DNA of 64,000 nt from Lysobacter sp. Root916 (GTDB lineage: Bacteria > Pseudomonadota > Gammaproteobacteria > Xanthomonadales > Xanthomonadaceae). Numbering within the stretch: the first letter of the stretch is position 1; each line of letters starts with the position of its first letter. A model generated the notes under the pieces. That model was not told the origin of the DNA. It made no database searches and saw only the letters and a list, made by a program, of their open reading frames with translations. The DNA lies in NCBI RefSeq assembly GCF_001429785.1, contig NZ_LMJF01000001.1:1257546-1321545 (forward strand), in the 5' to 3' direction. Below, piece after piece: positions 31,426 through 40,746 of the stretch. The translations under genes were made by a program, and so were the position numbers.

Positions 31426-31781
31426 GGGGGTCGCCTTGGCTGCCGAGGATACTGACCCCGTCCAGCGCGCACCGGCAAAACCGGCTTGCAGCAAAACACG
31501 GACGCGGTGCGGGACCGGTCCGGCGGGCGGGGTTCAGGCGAGCGAGAATTGTACCGACGCGGGCTGCCGAACGCCAGCCGCGCAGGCCCCTTCGAAGCGG
31601 CGCCCACGCGCCCGCAAACCGGCTGTTCACCTTCGCCGTGGCGGCGCGGCCGCTGCGGCCCGGATCGGCAAACCGGCGCGGCGCCCGGTCCGTGGCGCTA
31701 CGCGGAGCCTACTTCGCCCCATCGGGCCGCAGGCTGGATACGGGCGGCGCCCGCCGGGGCCTGAGCTGCGCGCTCAGCGGC
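31426..31781 (-). promoter_or_regulatory. carA upstream region
   Basis: This 356-bp gap separates dapB from carA and holds no convincing gene. On the minus strand a TACAAT (31553-31548) could be a -10 box, leaving a leader of about 115 bases before the carA GTG; no good -35 is visible. The carAB operon is often controlled by arginine and pyrimidines, but I found no clear ArgR box. Confidence 0.3.
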
Positions 31782-32507
31782 TCACAGATTCGGGAACATC
31801 AGCTCGGCCAGGCCGTAGCGGCCCGGGCCTTGGCGCGCCACCTTCAACGCCGCCTCCAGCGCACCGCGCGCGAAGATGTCGCGGTTGGTCGCGCGGTGGA
31901 TCAGCTCCAGGCGCTCGCCGGCGCTGGCGAACTGCACCGTGTGCTCGCCGACGATGTCGCCCGCGCGCAGGCTGGCGTAGTGCGGGTCGCGGCCGCTGCC
32001 GATCGCGACCGCCTGGCCCAGGTGCAGGGCCGTGCCCGAAGGCGCGTCCAGCTTGCGGGTGTGGTGGGCCTCGACGATGTCGCAGTCCCAACTCGGCAAG
32101 GCGGCCGAGGCGCGCCGCACCAGTTCGGTCAGCACCGCCACGCCCAGGCTGTAATTGGCCGCCCACACGATCGCGATGCGCGCCGAGGCGGCCTCGATCG
32201 CGCGGTTCTGCTCCGAGGACAGGCCGGTGGTGCCCGAAACCAGGGCGCGGCCGCGTTCGGCGCACAGCGCCAGCACCGGGTCGAAACCCTCCGGCAGGCT
32301 GAAATCGATGGCGACGTCGAACTCGGGCACGCCGCTCAATTCGCTGGCGGCGAACTGCGGCACGCCGTCGACCACGCGCTGCGCCGGCGATTTGCGCGAG
32401 ACCGCGGCCACCACGCTGAGATCGTCGCGGGCCGCGGCCAGACGCAGCAGCGCCAGCCCCATGCGCCCGGAGGCGCCGTGGATCAGGAGTCGGGGGATAT
32501 CGTTCAT
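31782..32507 (-). CDS. dapB: 4-Hydroxy-tetrahydrodipicolinate reductase
   Basis: DapB reduces the dihydrodipicolinate precursor in lysine and diaminopimelate synthesis. The 241-residue protein has the Rossmann motif LLIHGASGRMG, the SGTTGL loop, the catalytic EAHHTRKLDAPSGTA signature and a C-terminal FARGALEAA segment. It is slightly shorter than the roughly 270-residue enterobacterial enzyme but contains all the key parts. It precedes carA on the same strand, the common gammaproteobacterial order. Confidence 0.95.
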   Translation of the reverse strand: MNDIPRLLIHGASGRMGLALLRLAAARDDLSVVAAVSRKSPAQRVVDGVPQFAASELSGVPEFDVAIDFSLPEGFDPVLALCAERGRALVSGTTGLSSEQNRAIEAASARIAIVWAANYSLGVAVLTELVRRASAALPSWDCDIVEAHHTRKLDAPSGTALHLGQAVAIGSGRDPHYASLRAGDIVGEHTVQFASAGERLELIHRATNRDIFARGALEAALKVARQGPGRYGLAELMFPNL

Positions 32508-32565
32508 GCCGGCAGGCTACCGGCTGGGCCGGAGTTTCGACAAGCGGCGACGACGGCGCGCCGCC

Positions 32566-33027
32566 CTACTCGTCGTAATAGGACGTCAGCGTGCGCAGCA
32601 AGGAACGGCCGTCGGGACCGACCAGATCGGCCGCGCGCCAGCAGCGGTCCGCGCCGCTGAAGCGCAAGCGCAGCTCGCGCGACTGCGTCGGCATGCGCTC
32701 GTCGAGCACGAAGCGGTAACGCAACCGCACCACGTCCTCGGCTTCGACGAAGTACTCCGGGTCGCGGGCCTCGCCGTCTTGCGCGTCCAGCCAGGGATCG
32801 GCGTCGATCGCGCACACGCCCTCGACTTTGCAGGCCTGCTCGCGTTCCAGCAGCCGCAGCAAGGGCGGCGCGAAGGCGTCGCCCAGGGCCGCCGGCGGCT
32901 CGTTCCAGAACGTGTAGTGATGCCGAAACCAGGCCTGCGCGGCGGCCAACGGCGTCTCGCCCAGGCAGGCCGCGTGCGCGGGCGCAGCGAGCGCGTAGGC
33001 GGCGATGAGCGCCAGTGTCCGTTTCAT
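32566..33027 (-). CDS. Secreted hypothetical protein
   Basis: The 153-residue product has a signal peptide (MKRTLALIAAYALAAPAHAA) and a small mixed domain with AWFRHHYTFWNEPPAAL at its start and VRLRYRFVLDERM and RELRLRFSGADRCW later. The plan resembles DUF3828-type periplasmic proteins, but I cannot confirm this. It contains five cysteines after the signal, so disulphides are possible. It lies upstream of dapB with a 58-bp gap. Overlapping frames on both strands lack a signal peptide or plausible composition. Confidence 0.65.
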   Translation of the reverse strand: MKRTLALIAAYALAAPAHAACLGETPLAAAQAWFRHHYTFWNEPPAALGDAFAPPLLRLLEREQACKVEGVCAIDADPWLDAQDGEARDPEYFVEAEDVVRLRYRFVLDERMPTQSRELRLRFSGADRCWRAADLVGPDGRSLLRTLTSYYDE

Positions 33028-33115
33028 AAAGCGTCCTGATTGGGGTAACGATCGCCACGCGACGCGCACACGCGGGTCTGGCCTGGACGCCCACGGCGCG
33101 AACGACCGCGCACGC

Positions 33116-33718
33116 TCATTCATACCAGCGCCACGCATGCAGCAGCGCATCGGCTTGAGCGGGCCCCTGCCCCAGGAACTCGGCCAGCGCGTCGCGCACG
33201 CTCGTGCGCGCCTGCGGCCGCAACTCGTAATCCTCGTCCAGTGCCGACTCGCCCAGCGCGGCGTAGGTGTTGGCCACGGTCGCCAGCGCGCCGAACGCGG
33301 TGGCCAGATCGTCGGCGATCGGGCGCGGGTTCCAGTCGCCGCCGGCCAGGTCGAACGACACCGCACCGCTGATCAGGTCGTAGATGAAGGGATGGCTGCC
33401 CTCCATCGCCACCACCAGCCATTCGTCCTTCCAGCCGCGCAGGCGCTCGCCGCTGAGCCCATGCCAGCGATAGCCGGCCTGGCGCGCCCATAGGTTCTGC
33501 AGCGGCGGGATCGACACCGGATTGCCGCCGCAGGCCAGATCCAGACCGAGCGGGCCGACCGACGCGTGGCGGACGCCGCCCCAGGGGCCGACCTCGCGAT
33601 AGAAGTCCAGCAAGGCCGGCGGCAGCGCGAACTCGCCCTGCCAGTCCGATGCCGGCTGCGCGCGCAACTCGCCCCAGGGCGCCAGCAAGGGCCGGATCGC
33701 GGCATAGCTAGGCGGCAT
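33116..33718 (-). CDS. SMI1/KNR4 (SUKH)-like protein
   Basis: The 200-residue cytoplasmic protein has the SUKH pattern: a helix with FALPPALLDFYREVGPWGG near residue 30, followed by short strands including KDEWLVVAMEGSHPFIYDLI and SGAVSF. SUKH domains are common immunity proteins against polymorphic toxins, but stand-alone members also exist. No toxin gene is next to it. The downstream neighbour is the secreted protein at 32566 and the upstream neighbour an unknown 110-residue protein 51 bp away. Confidence 0.7.
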   Translation of the reverse strand: MPPSYAAIRPLLAPWGELRAQPASDWQGEFALPPALLDFYREVGPWGGVRHASVGPLGLDLACGGNPVSIPPLQNLWARQAGYRWHGLSGERLRGWKDEWLVVAMEGSHPFIYDLISGAVSFDLAGGDWNPRPIADDLATAFGALATVANTYAALGESALDEDYELRPQARTSVRDALAEFLGQGPAQADALLHAWRWYE

Positions 33719-33769
33719 GCGGCCTCCCGGCGGCGGGAGCGGCGCGCAGCGTGGACAGGCCGGTCCGCC

Positions 33770-34102
33770 TCATGCGTCGGCGACCTCGGCCGAACCCCAA
33801 CCCTGCTGCGCGGCGTACTCGTGCAGACGTTGCAGCATCGCCGCGGCCGCGGCGGCGCGGCTGAGTTCGACGTGGAAGCGGGCCTGCGGCAGTTGCGGAT
33901 CCCATTCGCTGCCGCGCACCCGGCAGACCACGCCGTCGCGCTGGCCTTCCCAGTAGAAATCGTAGGACTGGTTCGGCCCATGACGCTCGATCAGACGCTG
34001 GCGGGCGATGCCCAGCACGTTGAACAGGCGGCTGGCGCCCGCCTGCAGGCCGCAAGCGTGGCGGCCCGGCGTCAGCACCAGCTCATGCACAGGCGTCGGC
34101 AT
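33770..34102 (-). CDS. Hypothetical protein, 110 residues
   Basis: I do not recognise this gene. The product has no signal peptide or membrane helix. It opens MPTPVHELVLTPGRHACG and has a central SYDFYWEGQRDGVVCRVRGSEW strand-like segment and an Ala-rich helix (VELSRAAAAAAMLQRLHEYA). It sits 48 bp downstream of the DUF3857 gene and 51 bp before the SUKH-like gene, so the three may be co-transcribed. Confidence 0.55.
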   Translation of the reverse strand: MPTPVHELVLTPGRHACGLQAGASRLFNVLGIARQRLIERHGPNQSYDFYWEGQRDGVVCRVRGSEWDPQLPQARFHVELSRAAAAAAMLQRLHEYAAQQGWGSAEVADA

Positions 34103-34150
34103 GCGTCCGTTCCGCCATCGGCTGTGTCGCGCAGCGCATGCCCTGCCCGC

Positions 34151-36046
34151 CTACTGGTACACCACCTGCGACTTCAGGTTCGGCAGCACCTTCTTGGCGA
34201 AGGCCTGGAAAGCGCGGTTGTACTCGGGCGTGCACAGCGGGCCGGGCGTGCCGTCCTCGAACACCCGGCTGGCCTCGAGCACATTGCCCTTGAGGCTGTA
34301 GGTGGCGTGGTAGCGCAGGCCGCCGGATTCGATCGACAGATTGGTGGGCACCGCGATCACCTTCATGCTGGCCGGAAACTCGATGCGGTAGATCTCCTCG
34401 GAGCGCCCGCCGGTGCAGGCGGTTTCGCCCTCCGCGCTGAGGTCTTCGTTGGCGCTTGAGACGAAGCTCGCGACCGGCTGCGGGTTCATGAACATCGGCC
34501 GCAGCGGGATCGCGCCCGGCACCGGCAGCATCTGCGCGACCTCGAATTGGGCGTCGTAGTTCTGGCTGTCGATCAGGGGCTTGGGATCGTCCTGGCGGAA
34601 GCTGCCCTGCGCGACCAGGCCGCTGGACTGGAAGTAGTTCTTGACCAGGTCCCGGGCCTGCTCCTGGGTCATCTCGCGCAGCGCGCCGCGCAAGGAGACC
34701 GCCGGGAAACCCGACACCTCCACCGCGACCTTGCCCTTGACCGAGCCGTCCTCGCTCACGGTCAGATGGGTGGTCATGCGCTGGCGGTTGCGCTCGGAAC
34801 GATAGGCCGGCGTGTGCGCCTTCAATTCGGGCTGGTCGACGCGCAGCACCGGCTTGCCGGCCACGTTCGGCGGCAGGTCGCCGAACGGGATGCCCTTGGC
34901 GGTGGCGTCCAGGTACAGATCCAGCCCGGGCAGGTAATTGATCACGTGGTTGACGCTGGAGGCGACCGGAATCTCCGGCAGGCGGTAGACGTTGCCGGCG
35001 TTGACCAGGGCCTGGCTGGCCTCGATGCCCTTGGCCGCCAGCAGCGCCTGCAGCAGGGTGGCGTGGTCCTTGCAGTCGCCCAGGCGGTTGTCGAGCACGA
35101 AGTCCTGGTCGCGCGGCACCACCGCGCCCAGACCGATGCAGTTGCCGCCATAGTGGATGTTGGTCGACACCCATTCGTACAGGGCGCGCGCGACCTCGCG
35201 CGGCGCGGTCTTGCCGGCCGCGATCTCGTCGGCCAGCTTGCGCGCGCGCGCCGTGGGCACCGCCTTGGGCAGCGCGCGCTCGCCGTAGACGCGGGCGATG
35301 TCGCCGTAGCTGCGAAAGGTCGAATAGGCGAAGCCCGGGAAATCCTCGACCTGGTAGACCGAGTAGTCCGTGCGCTTGCTCTTGGCCGGGGCACGGTTCT
35401 GATAGCTCCACTCGACGATACGACGGTCGCCGACGGTCTCGTCGCGTACCTGCTTCAACGCGCCCCAGGCCTTGTGCTGGGCCCACATCGCCGCCGGCGC
35501 GTCGATCTTGATGCGCACGTCGCCCGCGTAGCGGTGATTGCTGAAGCTGTCGAGTTCGGAGAACTGGCGGTCGAACATCGGCTGCTTGCCGATCAGGCGA
35601 TAGGACAGCACCACGGTGTCGCCGGCGGCGACATCGGGGAAGATCAGGCTGGTGGTGGCGATGTCGGAGAACGCCGCACCGCCGCCTTCGCGGCCGTCGT
35701 TGGTCTCGACCTGATAGTTGGACTTGGGCACCTCGATGCGGCGGCCGTCGGCCTTGCGCGTATAGGCCTCGATCACCTCGAACCGCTGAATGCTGGCGCT
35801 GTAGCTGATCGACTCGCGCTTGGCGTATTCGACCGCGCGTTCGTCCAGCACCTTGAGTTCGGTCTCGTGCTGTTCGACGTAGCTGCCGTCGGGCTGCACG
35901 GTGTAGGTCACGTGCGCGCGTTCGCTGCGCACCGGATCCTCGGAGGCGGCGGGCGCCGTCGCCGGCGTGGCGTTCTGCGCCGCCGCGGCCGTAGCCGCCA
36001 GCGCAATGCCGATCGCGGCGCACAGCCGCAGTGTTGCGATACGCAT
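34151..36046 (-). CDS. Periplasmic DUF3857/transglutaminase-like protein
   Basis: The 631-residue protein has a signal peptide (LRLCAAIGIALAATAAAAQ), a DUF3857 domain at about 40-230 (TYTVQPDGSYVEQHETELKVL, FPDVAAGDTVVLSYRL), and a transglutaminase-like core at about 270-380. The catalytic Cys lies in RLGDCKDHATLLQALL. A C-terminal beta region follows. Proteins of this build are exported and often encoded in pairs in Bacteroidetes and xanthomonads. Their substrates are not established. It is separated from dnaJ by a strong terminator. Confidence 0.88.
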   Translation of the reverse strand: MRIATLRLCAAIGIALAATAAAAQNATPATAPAASEDPVRSERAHVTYTVQPDGSYVEQHETELKVLDERAVEYAKRESISYSASIQRFEVIEAYTRKADGRRIEVPKSNYQVETNDGREGGGAAFSDIATTSLIFPDVAAGDTVVLSYRLIGKQPMFDRQFSELDSFSNHRYAGDVRIKIDAPAAMWAQHKAWGALKQVRDETVGDRRIVEWSYQNRAPAKSKRTDYSVYQVEDFPGFAYSTFRSYGDIARVYGERALPKAVPTARARKLADEIAAGKTAPREVARALYEWVSTNIHYGGNCIGLGAVVPRDQDFVLDNRLGDCKDHATLLQALLAAKGIEASQALVNAGNVYRLPEIPVASSVNHVINYLPGLDLYLDATAKGIPFGDLPPNVAGKPVLRVDQPELKAHTPAYRSERNRQRMTTHLTVSEDGSVKGKVAVEVSGFPAVSLRGALREMTQEQARDLVKNYFQSSGLVAQGSFRQDDPKPLIDSQNYDAQFEVAQMLPVPGAIPLRPMFMNPQPVASFVSSANEDLSAEGETACTGGRSEEIYRIEFPASMKVIAVPTNLSIESGGLRYHATYSLKGNVLEASRVFEDGTPGPLCTPEYNRAFQAFAKKVLPNLKSQVVYQ

Positions 36047-36205
36047 CCCTTCCCCCTGTCGCTACGTGGGCGACGAGCGCCGCGCATAGGCTCGCGGGGC
36101 GCCGTCCTGAACCGGCCGTACACCGGATGCGAGACGTTCTATCACATCGCGCGAGCGCCGCTAAGACCGTTCCAGCGCAAGCCGGCGGCGGCACACAACG
36201 GGCAC

Positions 36206-36230
36206 GAAAAAGGGGGCCGCAGCCCCCTTC
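36206..36230 (-). terminator. Rho-independent terminator after dnaJ
   Basis: On the minus strand GAAGGGGGC-TGCG-GCCCCCTTTTT forms a strong stem ending in five Ts, 22 bp after the dnaJ stop. It ends the grpE-dnaK-dnaJ transcript. Confidence 0.9.
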
Positions 36231-36251
36231 GGATTTGGCTATGCCTCGGGC

Positions 36252-37385
36252 TCAGGACGTCATCCGGTCCCAGAAACCCTTGACCCCGTCGAGGAAGGTC
36301 GAGGAACGCGGCGAATGCTTGCGCGCCCCCTCGCCGATGAAGGTCGCTTCGAACTTTTCCAGCAACTCGCGCTGTTCGACGGTCAGATTGACCGGGGTTT
36401 CCACCACCACCCGACAATACAGATCGCCCGGCTTGCGGCTGCGCACCGACTTCACGCCCTTGTCGCGCAGGCGGAACAGCTTGCCGCTCTGGGTCTCGAA
36501 CGGAATCCGCAGCTCGACCTCGCCGCCCAGCGTGGGCACGCGGATCGTATCGCCCAGCGCGGCCTGGGAAATGCGGATCGGCACCTCGCAGTGCAGGTCG
36601 TCGCCGTCGCGCTGGAAGATATCGTGCTCGCGCACGCGCACTTCCACGTACAGATCGCCCGGCGGCGAACCGGCCGGGCCGGCCTCGCCCTCGCCGGTCA
36701 GGCGGATGCGGTCGCCGTTGTCGACGCCGGCCGGAATCTTGACCTGCAGGGTCTTGGTGCGTTCCACCCGGCCCTGGCCGTGGCAGTCCTTGCAGGGATC
36801 GGCGATGGTCTGGCCACGGCCGCCGCAATGCGGGCAGGCTTGCTGCATCGAGAAGATGCCGCGCTGGAACCGGACCTGGCCGCGGCCGCTGCAGGTGGTG
36901 CAGGTTTCCAGCTTGCCGTCGGCCGAACCCGAGCCGTTGCAGGTGTCGCATTCGTCCAGGGTCGGGATTTCGATCTGCTTGTCCAGGCCGCCGACCGCCT
37001 CTTCCAGCGACAGCTCCATCACATAGCCGATATCGGCGCCGCGGCGCGGACCGCGCTGGCCGCCACCGCCGCCGAAGATGTTGCCGAAGATGTCGCCGAA
37101 AATATCGCCCATGTCGGCGTAGCCGGGCCCACCGCCGCCGCCACCGCCGCCCATGCCGTGCTCGAAGGCGGCGTGGCCGTGCTGGTCGTAGGCGCGCCGA
37201 CGATTGGCGTCGGACAGCACCTCGTAGGCCTCCTTGCACTCCTTGAACGCCGCCTCGGCGGCGTTGTCGCCGGGGTTGCGGTCGGGATGGTGCTTCATCG
37301 CGCAGCGCCGATAGGCCTTCTTCAGGTCGTCGTCGCTGGCGTTGCGGGCCACGCCCAGCACTTCGTAATAGTCGCGTTTGCTCAT
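36252..37385 (-). CDS. dnaJ: Chaperone protein DnaJ
   Basis: DnaJ is the J-domain co-chaperone that delivers clients to DnaK and stimulates its ATPase. The 377-residue protein has the J domain with the HPD motif ([11 protein letters not shown]), a Gly-rich stretch (about 75-100), four CxxCxGxG zinc repeats ([32 protein letters not shown]) and the C-terminal substrate domains. The start [12 protein letters not shown] at 37385 is the family start. It follows dnaK in the same direction. Confidence 0.97.
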   Translation of the reverse strand: MSKRDYYEVLGVARNASDDDLKKAYRRCAMKHHPDRNPGDNAAEAAFKECKEAYEVLSDANRRRAYDQHGHAAFEHGMGGGGGGGGPGYADMGDIFGDIFGNIFGGGGGQRGPRRGADIGYVMELSLEEAVGGLDKQIEIPTLDECDTCNGSGSADGKLETCTTCSGRGQVRFQRGIFSMQQACPHCGGRGQTIADPCKDCHGQGRVERTKTLQVKIPAGVDNGDRIRLTGEGEAGPAGSPPGDLYVEVRVREHDIFQRDGDDLHCEVPIRISQAALGDTIRVPTLGGEVELRIPFETQSGKLFRLRDKGVKSVRSRKPGDLYCRVVVETPVNLTVEQRELLEKFEATFIGEGARKHSPRSSTFLDGVKGFWDRMTS

Positions 37386-37390
37386 GGGCC

Positions 37391-37419
37391 GGGATTCGTG
37401 ATTCGGGATTCGTGATTCG
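37391..37419. repeat. GGGATTC/GTGATTC heptamer repeat
   Basis: Four 7-base units alternate GGGATTC and GTGATTC just upstream of dnaJ. They belong to the same family as the long array behind recN at 44035. Confidence 0.8.
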
Positions 37420-37463
37420 TTACGGCGCAAAACTCAGGGACGGAACCGGTGGGAGAATAGCGA

Positions 37464-37487
37464 AAGGAGCGGGAAAACCCGCTCCTT
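37464..37487 (-). terminator. Hairpin between dnaK and dnaJ
   Basis: AAGGAGCGGG pairs with CCCGCTCCTT (10 bp, four-base loop), 25 bp after the dnaK stop. On the minus strand it lacks a long T-run, so it may lower rather than abolish dnaJ read-through. Confidence 0.55.
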
Positions 37488-37489
37488 CC

Positions 37490-37517
37490 AATCTCTAATC
37501 CCTAATCCCGAATCACG
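37490..37517. repeat. Heptamer repeat overlapping the dnaK stop
   Basis: Four degenerate 7-base units (AATCTCT, AATCCCT, AATCCCG, AATCACG) run into the last codons of dnaK; the stop codon at 37513-37515 lies inside the last unit. They are reverse-complement relatives of GGGATTC. Confidence 0.75.
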
Positions 37518-39426
37518 GCTTCTGATCGTCCTTGACCTCGGTGAACTCGGCGTCGACCACGTCGTCGGACTTGGCGCCGGCGTTGCCGCCCGCGTCCGCG
37601 CCCGGCTGCTGGGCCTGGACCGCCGCGAACAGGGCCTGCGCGGCCTCTTCCAGGGCCTTGGACTTGGCCTCGATCTGGCCCTTGTCGTCGCCCTTCATCG
37701 CGGTCTCGAGCTCGGCGATCGCGCCCTCGGTGCGGCCGATCGCGTCGCCCGGCAGCTTCTCACCGTGCTCCTTGATCGTGCTGCGCGCCATGTGGATCAG
37801 GCCGTCGGCCTGGTTGCGGGCCTGGACCAGGTCGTGGAACTTCTGGTCTTCCTCGCGGTTGGCTTCCGCGTCCGCGACCATCTTGGCGATCTCGTCCTCG
37901 GACAGGCCCGAACCGGCCTTGATCTCGACCTTCTGTTCCTTGCCGGTCTTCTTGTCCTTGGCCGACACGTGCAGGATGCCGTTGGCGTCGATGTCGAAGG
38001 ACACCTCGACCTGCGGCATGCCGCGCGGCGAGGGCTCGATGCCGGACAGGTCGAAGCGCGCCAGCGACTTGTTGTAGCGGGCCTGCTCGCGCTCGCCCTG
38101 CAGCACGTGCACGGTCACGGCCGACTGGTTGTCCTCGGCGGTGGAGAAGGTCTGCGAGGCCTTGGTCGGTACCGTGGTGTTCTTCTCGATGATCTTGGTG
38201 AACACGCCGCCCAGGGTTTCGATGCCCAGGCTCAGCGGGGTCACGTCCAGCAGCAGCACGTCCTTGACCTCGCCGGCCAGCACGCCGCCCTGGATCGCCG
38301 CGCCGACGGCCACGGCTTCGTCCGGGTTGACGTCCTTGCGCGGTTCCTTGCCGAAGAACTCGGCCACGGCCTGCGCGACCTTGGGCATGCGGGTCTGACC
38401 GCCGACCAGGATCACTTCGCTGATGTCGCCCGCGCGCAGGCCGGCGTCGTTGAGCGCGATGCGGCAGGGTTCGATGGTCTTCTTGACCAGGTCCTCGACC
38501 AGCGACTCCAGCTTGGTGCGGGTCAGCTTGATGTTGAGGTGCTTCGGGCCCGAGGCATCGGCGGTCACGTAGGGCAGATTGACTTCGGTCTGCTGGGCGC
38601 TGGACAGCTCGATCTTGGCGCGCTCGGCGGCGTCCTTCAGACGCTGCAGGGCCAGCGGATCCTTGCGCAGGTCGATGCCCTGATCCTTCTGGAACTCTTC
38701 GACCAAGTAGTCGATGACGCGCTTGTCGAAGTCTTCGCCGCCCAGGAAGGTGTCGCCGTTGGTGGCCAGCACCTCGACCTGCATTTCGCCGTCGACCGAG
38801 GCGATCTCGATGATCGACACGTCGAAGGTGCCGCCGCCCAGGTCGTAGACCGCGACCTTGCGATCGCCGCCCTTCTTGTCCATGCCGTAGGCCAACGCCG
38901 CCGCGGTCGGCTCGTTGATGATGCGCTTGACCTCCAGGCCGGCGATCTTGCCCGCGTCCTTGGTGGCCTGACGCTGGCTGTCGTTGAAGTAGGCCGGCAC
39001 GGTGATGACCGCCTCGGTGACGGTCTCGCCCAGGTAGGCCTCGGCGGTCTTCTTCATCTTGGCCAGCACTTCGGCCGAGATCTGCTGCGGCGCCATCTTC
39101 TTGCCGTCGGCGGTCGCCACCCAGGCGTCGCCGTTGTCGTGCTGGGCGATGCCGTAGGGCACCAGGTCCAGGTCCTTCTGCACTTCGGCGTCGGTGAACT
39201 TGCGGCCGATCAGGCGCTTCACCGCGTAGAAGGTGTTCTTGGGATTGGTGACGGCCTGGCGCTTGGCCGAAGCGCCGACCAGGACTTCGCCGTCCTTGGT
39301 GAAGGCCACGATGGACGGCGTGGTGCGATCGCCTTCCGCGTTCTCGATGACCTTGACGTTGCCGCCTTCCATGATCGCGACGCAGGAATTGGTCGTGCCC
39401 AGGTCGATGCCGATGATCTTGCCCAT
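37513..39426 (-). CDS. dnaK: Chaperone protein DnaK (Hsp70)
   Basis: DnaK binds unfolded proteins in an ATP-driven cycle with DnaJ and GrpE. The 637-residue protein has the ATPase signatures [35 protein letters not shown] and [16 protein letters not shown]. The substrate domain includes [18 protein letters not shown], and the tail ends in acidic, Ala/Gly-rich residues. The length is standard. The gene lies between grpE and dnaJ in the usual order. The stop codon sits in a heptamer repeat. Confidence 0.98.
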   Translation of the reverse strand: MGKIIGIDLGTTNSCVAIMEGGNVKVIENAEGDRTTPSIVAFTKDGEVLVGASAKRQAVTNPKNTFYAVKRLIGRKFTDAEVQKDLDLVPYGIAQHDNGDAWVATADGKKMAPQQISAEVLAKMKKTAEAYLGETVTEAVITVPAYFNDSQRQATKDAGKIAGLEVKRIINEPTAAALAYGMDKKGGDRKVAVYDLGGGTFDVSIIEIASVDGEMQVEVLATNGDTFLGGEDFDKRVIDYLVEEFQKDQGIDLRKDPLALQRLKDAAERAKIELSSAQQTEVNLPYVTADASGPKHLNIKLTRTKLESLVEDLVKKTIEPCRIALNDAGLRAGDISEVILVGGQTRMPKVAQAVAEFFGKEPRKDVNPDEAVAVGAAIQGGVLAGEVKDVLLLDVTPLSLGIETLGGVFTKIIEKNTTVPTKASQTFSTAEDNQSAVTVHVLQGEREQARYNKSLARFDLSGIEPSPRGMPQVEVSFDIDANGILHVSAKDKKTGKEQKVEIKAGSGLSEDEIAKMVADAEANREEDQKFHDLVQARNQADGLIHMARSTIKEHGEKLPGDAIGRTEGAIAELETAMKGDDKGQIEAKSKALEEAAQALFAAVQAQQPGADAGGNAGAKSDDVVDAEFTEVKDDQKP

Positions 39427-39566
39427 GGTGTTGCTCCCTCTCGAATGCTTTAGATGTTGCGGCTGCCGTTGCGGCGCCGATGTGCGTTATTTGGGGTCCG
39501 GTCGCGGGCGGTTCAAGCGCCCCCGCCCTCGCCCGCGCGCTCCGGCGCGCTCGCGCCGGCGACGGT

Positions 39567-40082
39567 TCAGGCGTCCTGGGCGACCACGACCAGGGCCGGG
39601 CGCAGCAGCCGCTCGTTCAGCAGCCAGCCCTTCTGGTAGACCTGGACCACGTGGTTGGGGGCGACGCCCGGGGCCGGAACCATGCTCATGGCCTGGTGCT
39701 GTTCGGGGTTGAACGGCTGGCCGGTGGGGTCCACCGCGATCAGGCCGTTGTCGCCGGCGACCTTGAGCAGCTGGCGCAGGGTCAGTTCCATGCCCTCGCG
39801 CAGCGCGCTGGCGTCGCCGCCGGCCGCGGCCAGGCCGGCTTCCAGGCTGTCGATCACCGGCAGCAGGTCGCCGAGCAGGCGCTCGTTGGCGAACTTGCGC
39901 GCCGTGTCTATGTCGCGCGCCAGGCGCTTGCGTTGGTTGTCGAGTTCGGCGCGCTCGCGCAGCGCGTCCTCGCGGACCTGGGCCAGTTCGGCGCGCAGGG
40001 TCTCGACCTCGTTCGGCGCGGCGGCGGAAGCCGGGTCCTGCGCGTCGGGGTGGAGTTCGGTATTCGGATCGTGGTGGCTCAT
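39567..40082 (-). CDS. grpE: Nucleotide exchange factor GrpE
   Basis: GrpE releases ADP from DnaK. The 171-residue protein has an acidic N-terminus, a long coiled-coil helix ([39 protein letters not shown]) and the C-terminal beta domain with [16 protein letters not shown] and [19 protein letters not shown]. All features match the family. It is 140 bp upstream of dnaK, separated by a very GC-rich spacer. Confidence 0.96.
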   Translation of the reverse strand: MSHHDPNTELHPDAQDPASAAAPNEVETLRAELAQVREDALRERAELDNQRKRLARDIDTARKFANERLLGDLLPVIDSLEAGLAAAGGDASALREGMELTLRQLLKVAGDNGLIAVDPTGQPFNPEQHQAMSMVPAPGVAPNHVVQVYQKGWLLNERLLRPALVVVAQDA

Positions 40083-40746
40083 GCTGGGCTGGTCCTGGCG
40101 GTATATCCGCGACAGGGGCAGCTATTGGGGCCAAGCCCGGACCGTTCAAGTGCGCGCCGCACAGAAGTGCCGGCATCTGCGGCGATCGTGCGGCAACGGC
40201 GGCGACCGGGGCGGTTCGATACCGTTTTTGGGACGATGGGCATAGCCGCAGGGGCTATCGCGCCGCCATCGGCATCATTGAGCGCGAGCGGCGCAAGCCG
40301 CGACCACGCCTCCCCGGCAACGATGCCGCCCCGCCCATCCCCTATAGGAGCAGCGCAAGCCGCGACCGCGGGAGTCGGCGACCGACGCGGGCCCGGCTTC
40401 GGCTGGAACCTCGGTGATCGGCGGACTTCGGCTTCGGGGATCGCGGCTCACGCCGCTCCTACCCCAAAGCGGCTGATCGGCGACGGCGATGGCCTTGGGC
40501 AGCAGCGATGCGAGTCGCGGCCATTGCCACCAATGGCGACGCCCACCCCGCCTCGCCTCACCTGCTTCCTGTGGGAGCGGCGTGAGCCGCGATGCCGAAG
40601 CGGTGGCGCGCCGAGGCTGGTAGAAAAACCCGAAGCCAATACCCGCAGCACGACGGCTTTCGCGATCGCGGCTCACGCCGCTCCCACAGAAAGCCAAGGC
40701 CCGCGCCCGCGGATAGAAGGCCAAATCCCCAGACGCACGCCCCCGC
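40083..40746. repeat. REP-like palindrome cluster between grpE and hrcA
   Basis: The 664-bp gap carries copies of a palindrome of the form GTAGGAGCGGCGTAAGCCGCGA. Plus-oriented copies lie at about 40284-40310, 40344-40370 and 40571-40596, minus-oriented copies at 40439-40463 and 40662-40689. Together they form two facing pairs (40344/40439 and 40571/40662). GTAG- and GTGG-like heads and a GCGGC/GCCGC stem resemble REP elements mobilised by RAYT transposases in Stenotrophomonas. No gene or CIRCE operator was found here. Confidence 0.75.

Noticed and set aside
32504..33094. Second frame over the secreted protein at 32566
   Set aside because: It is an Arg-rich out-of-phase shadow without signal peptide or motifs.
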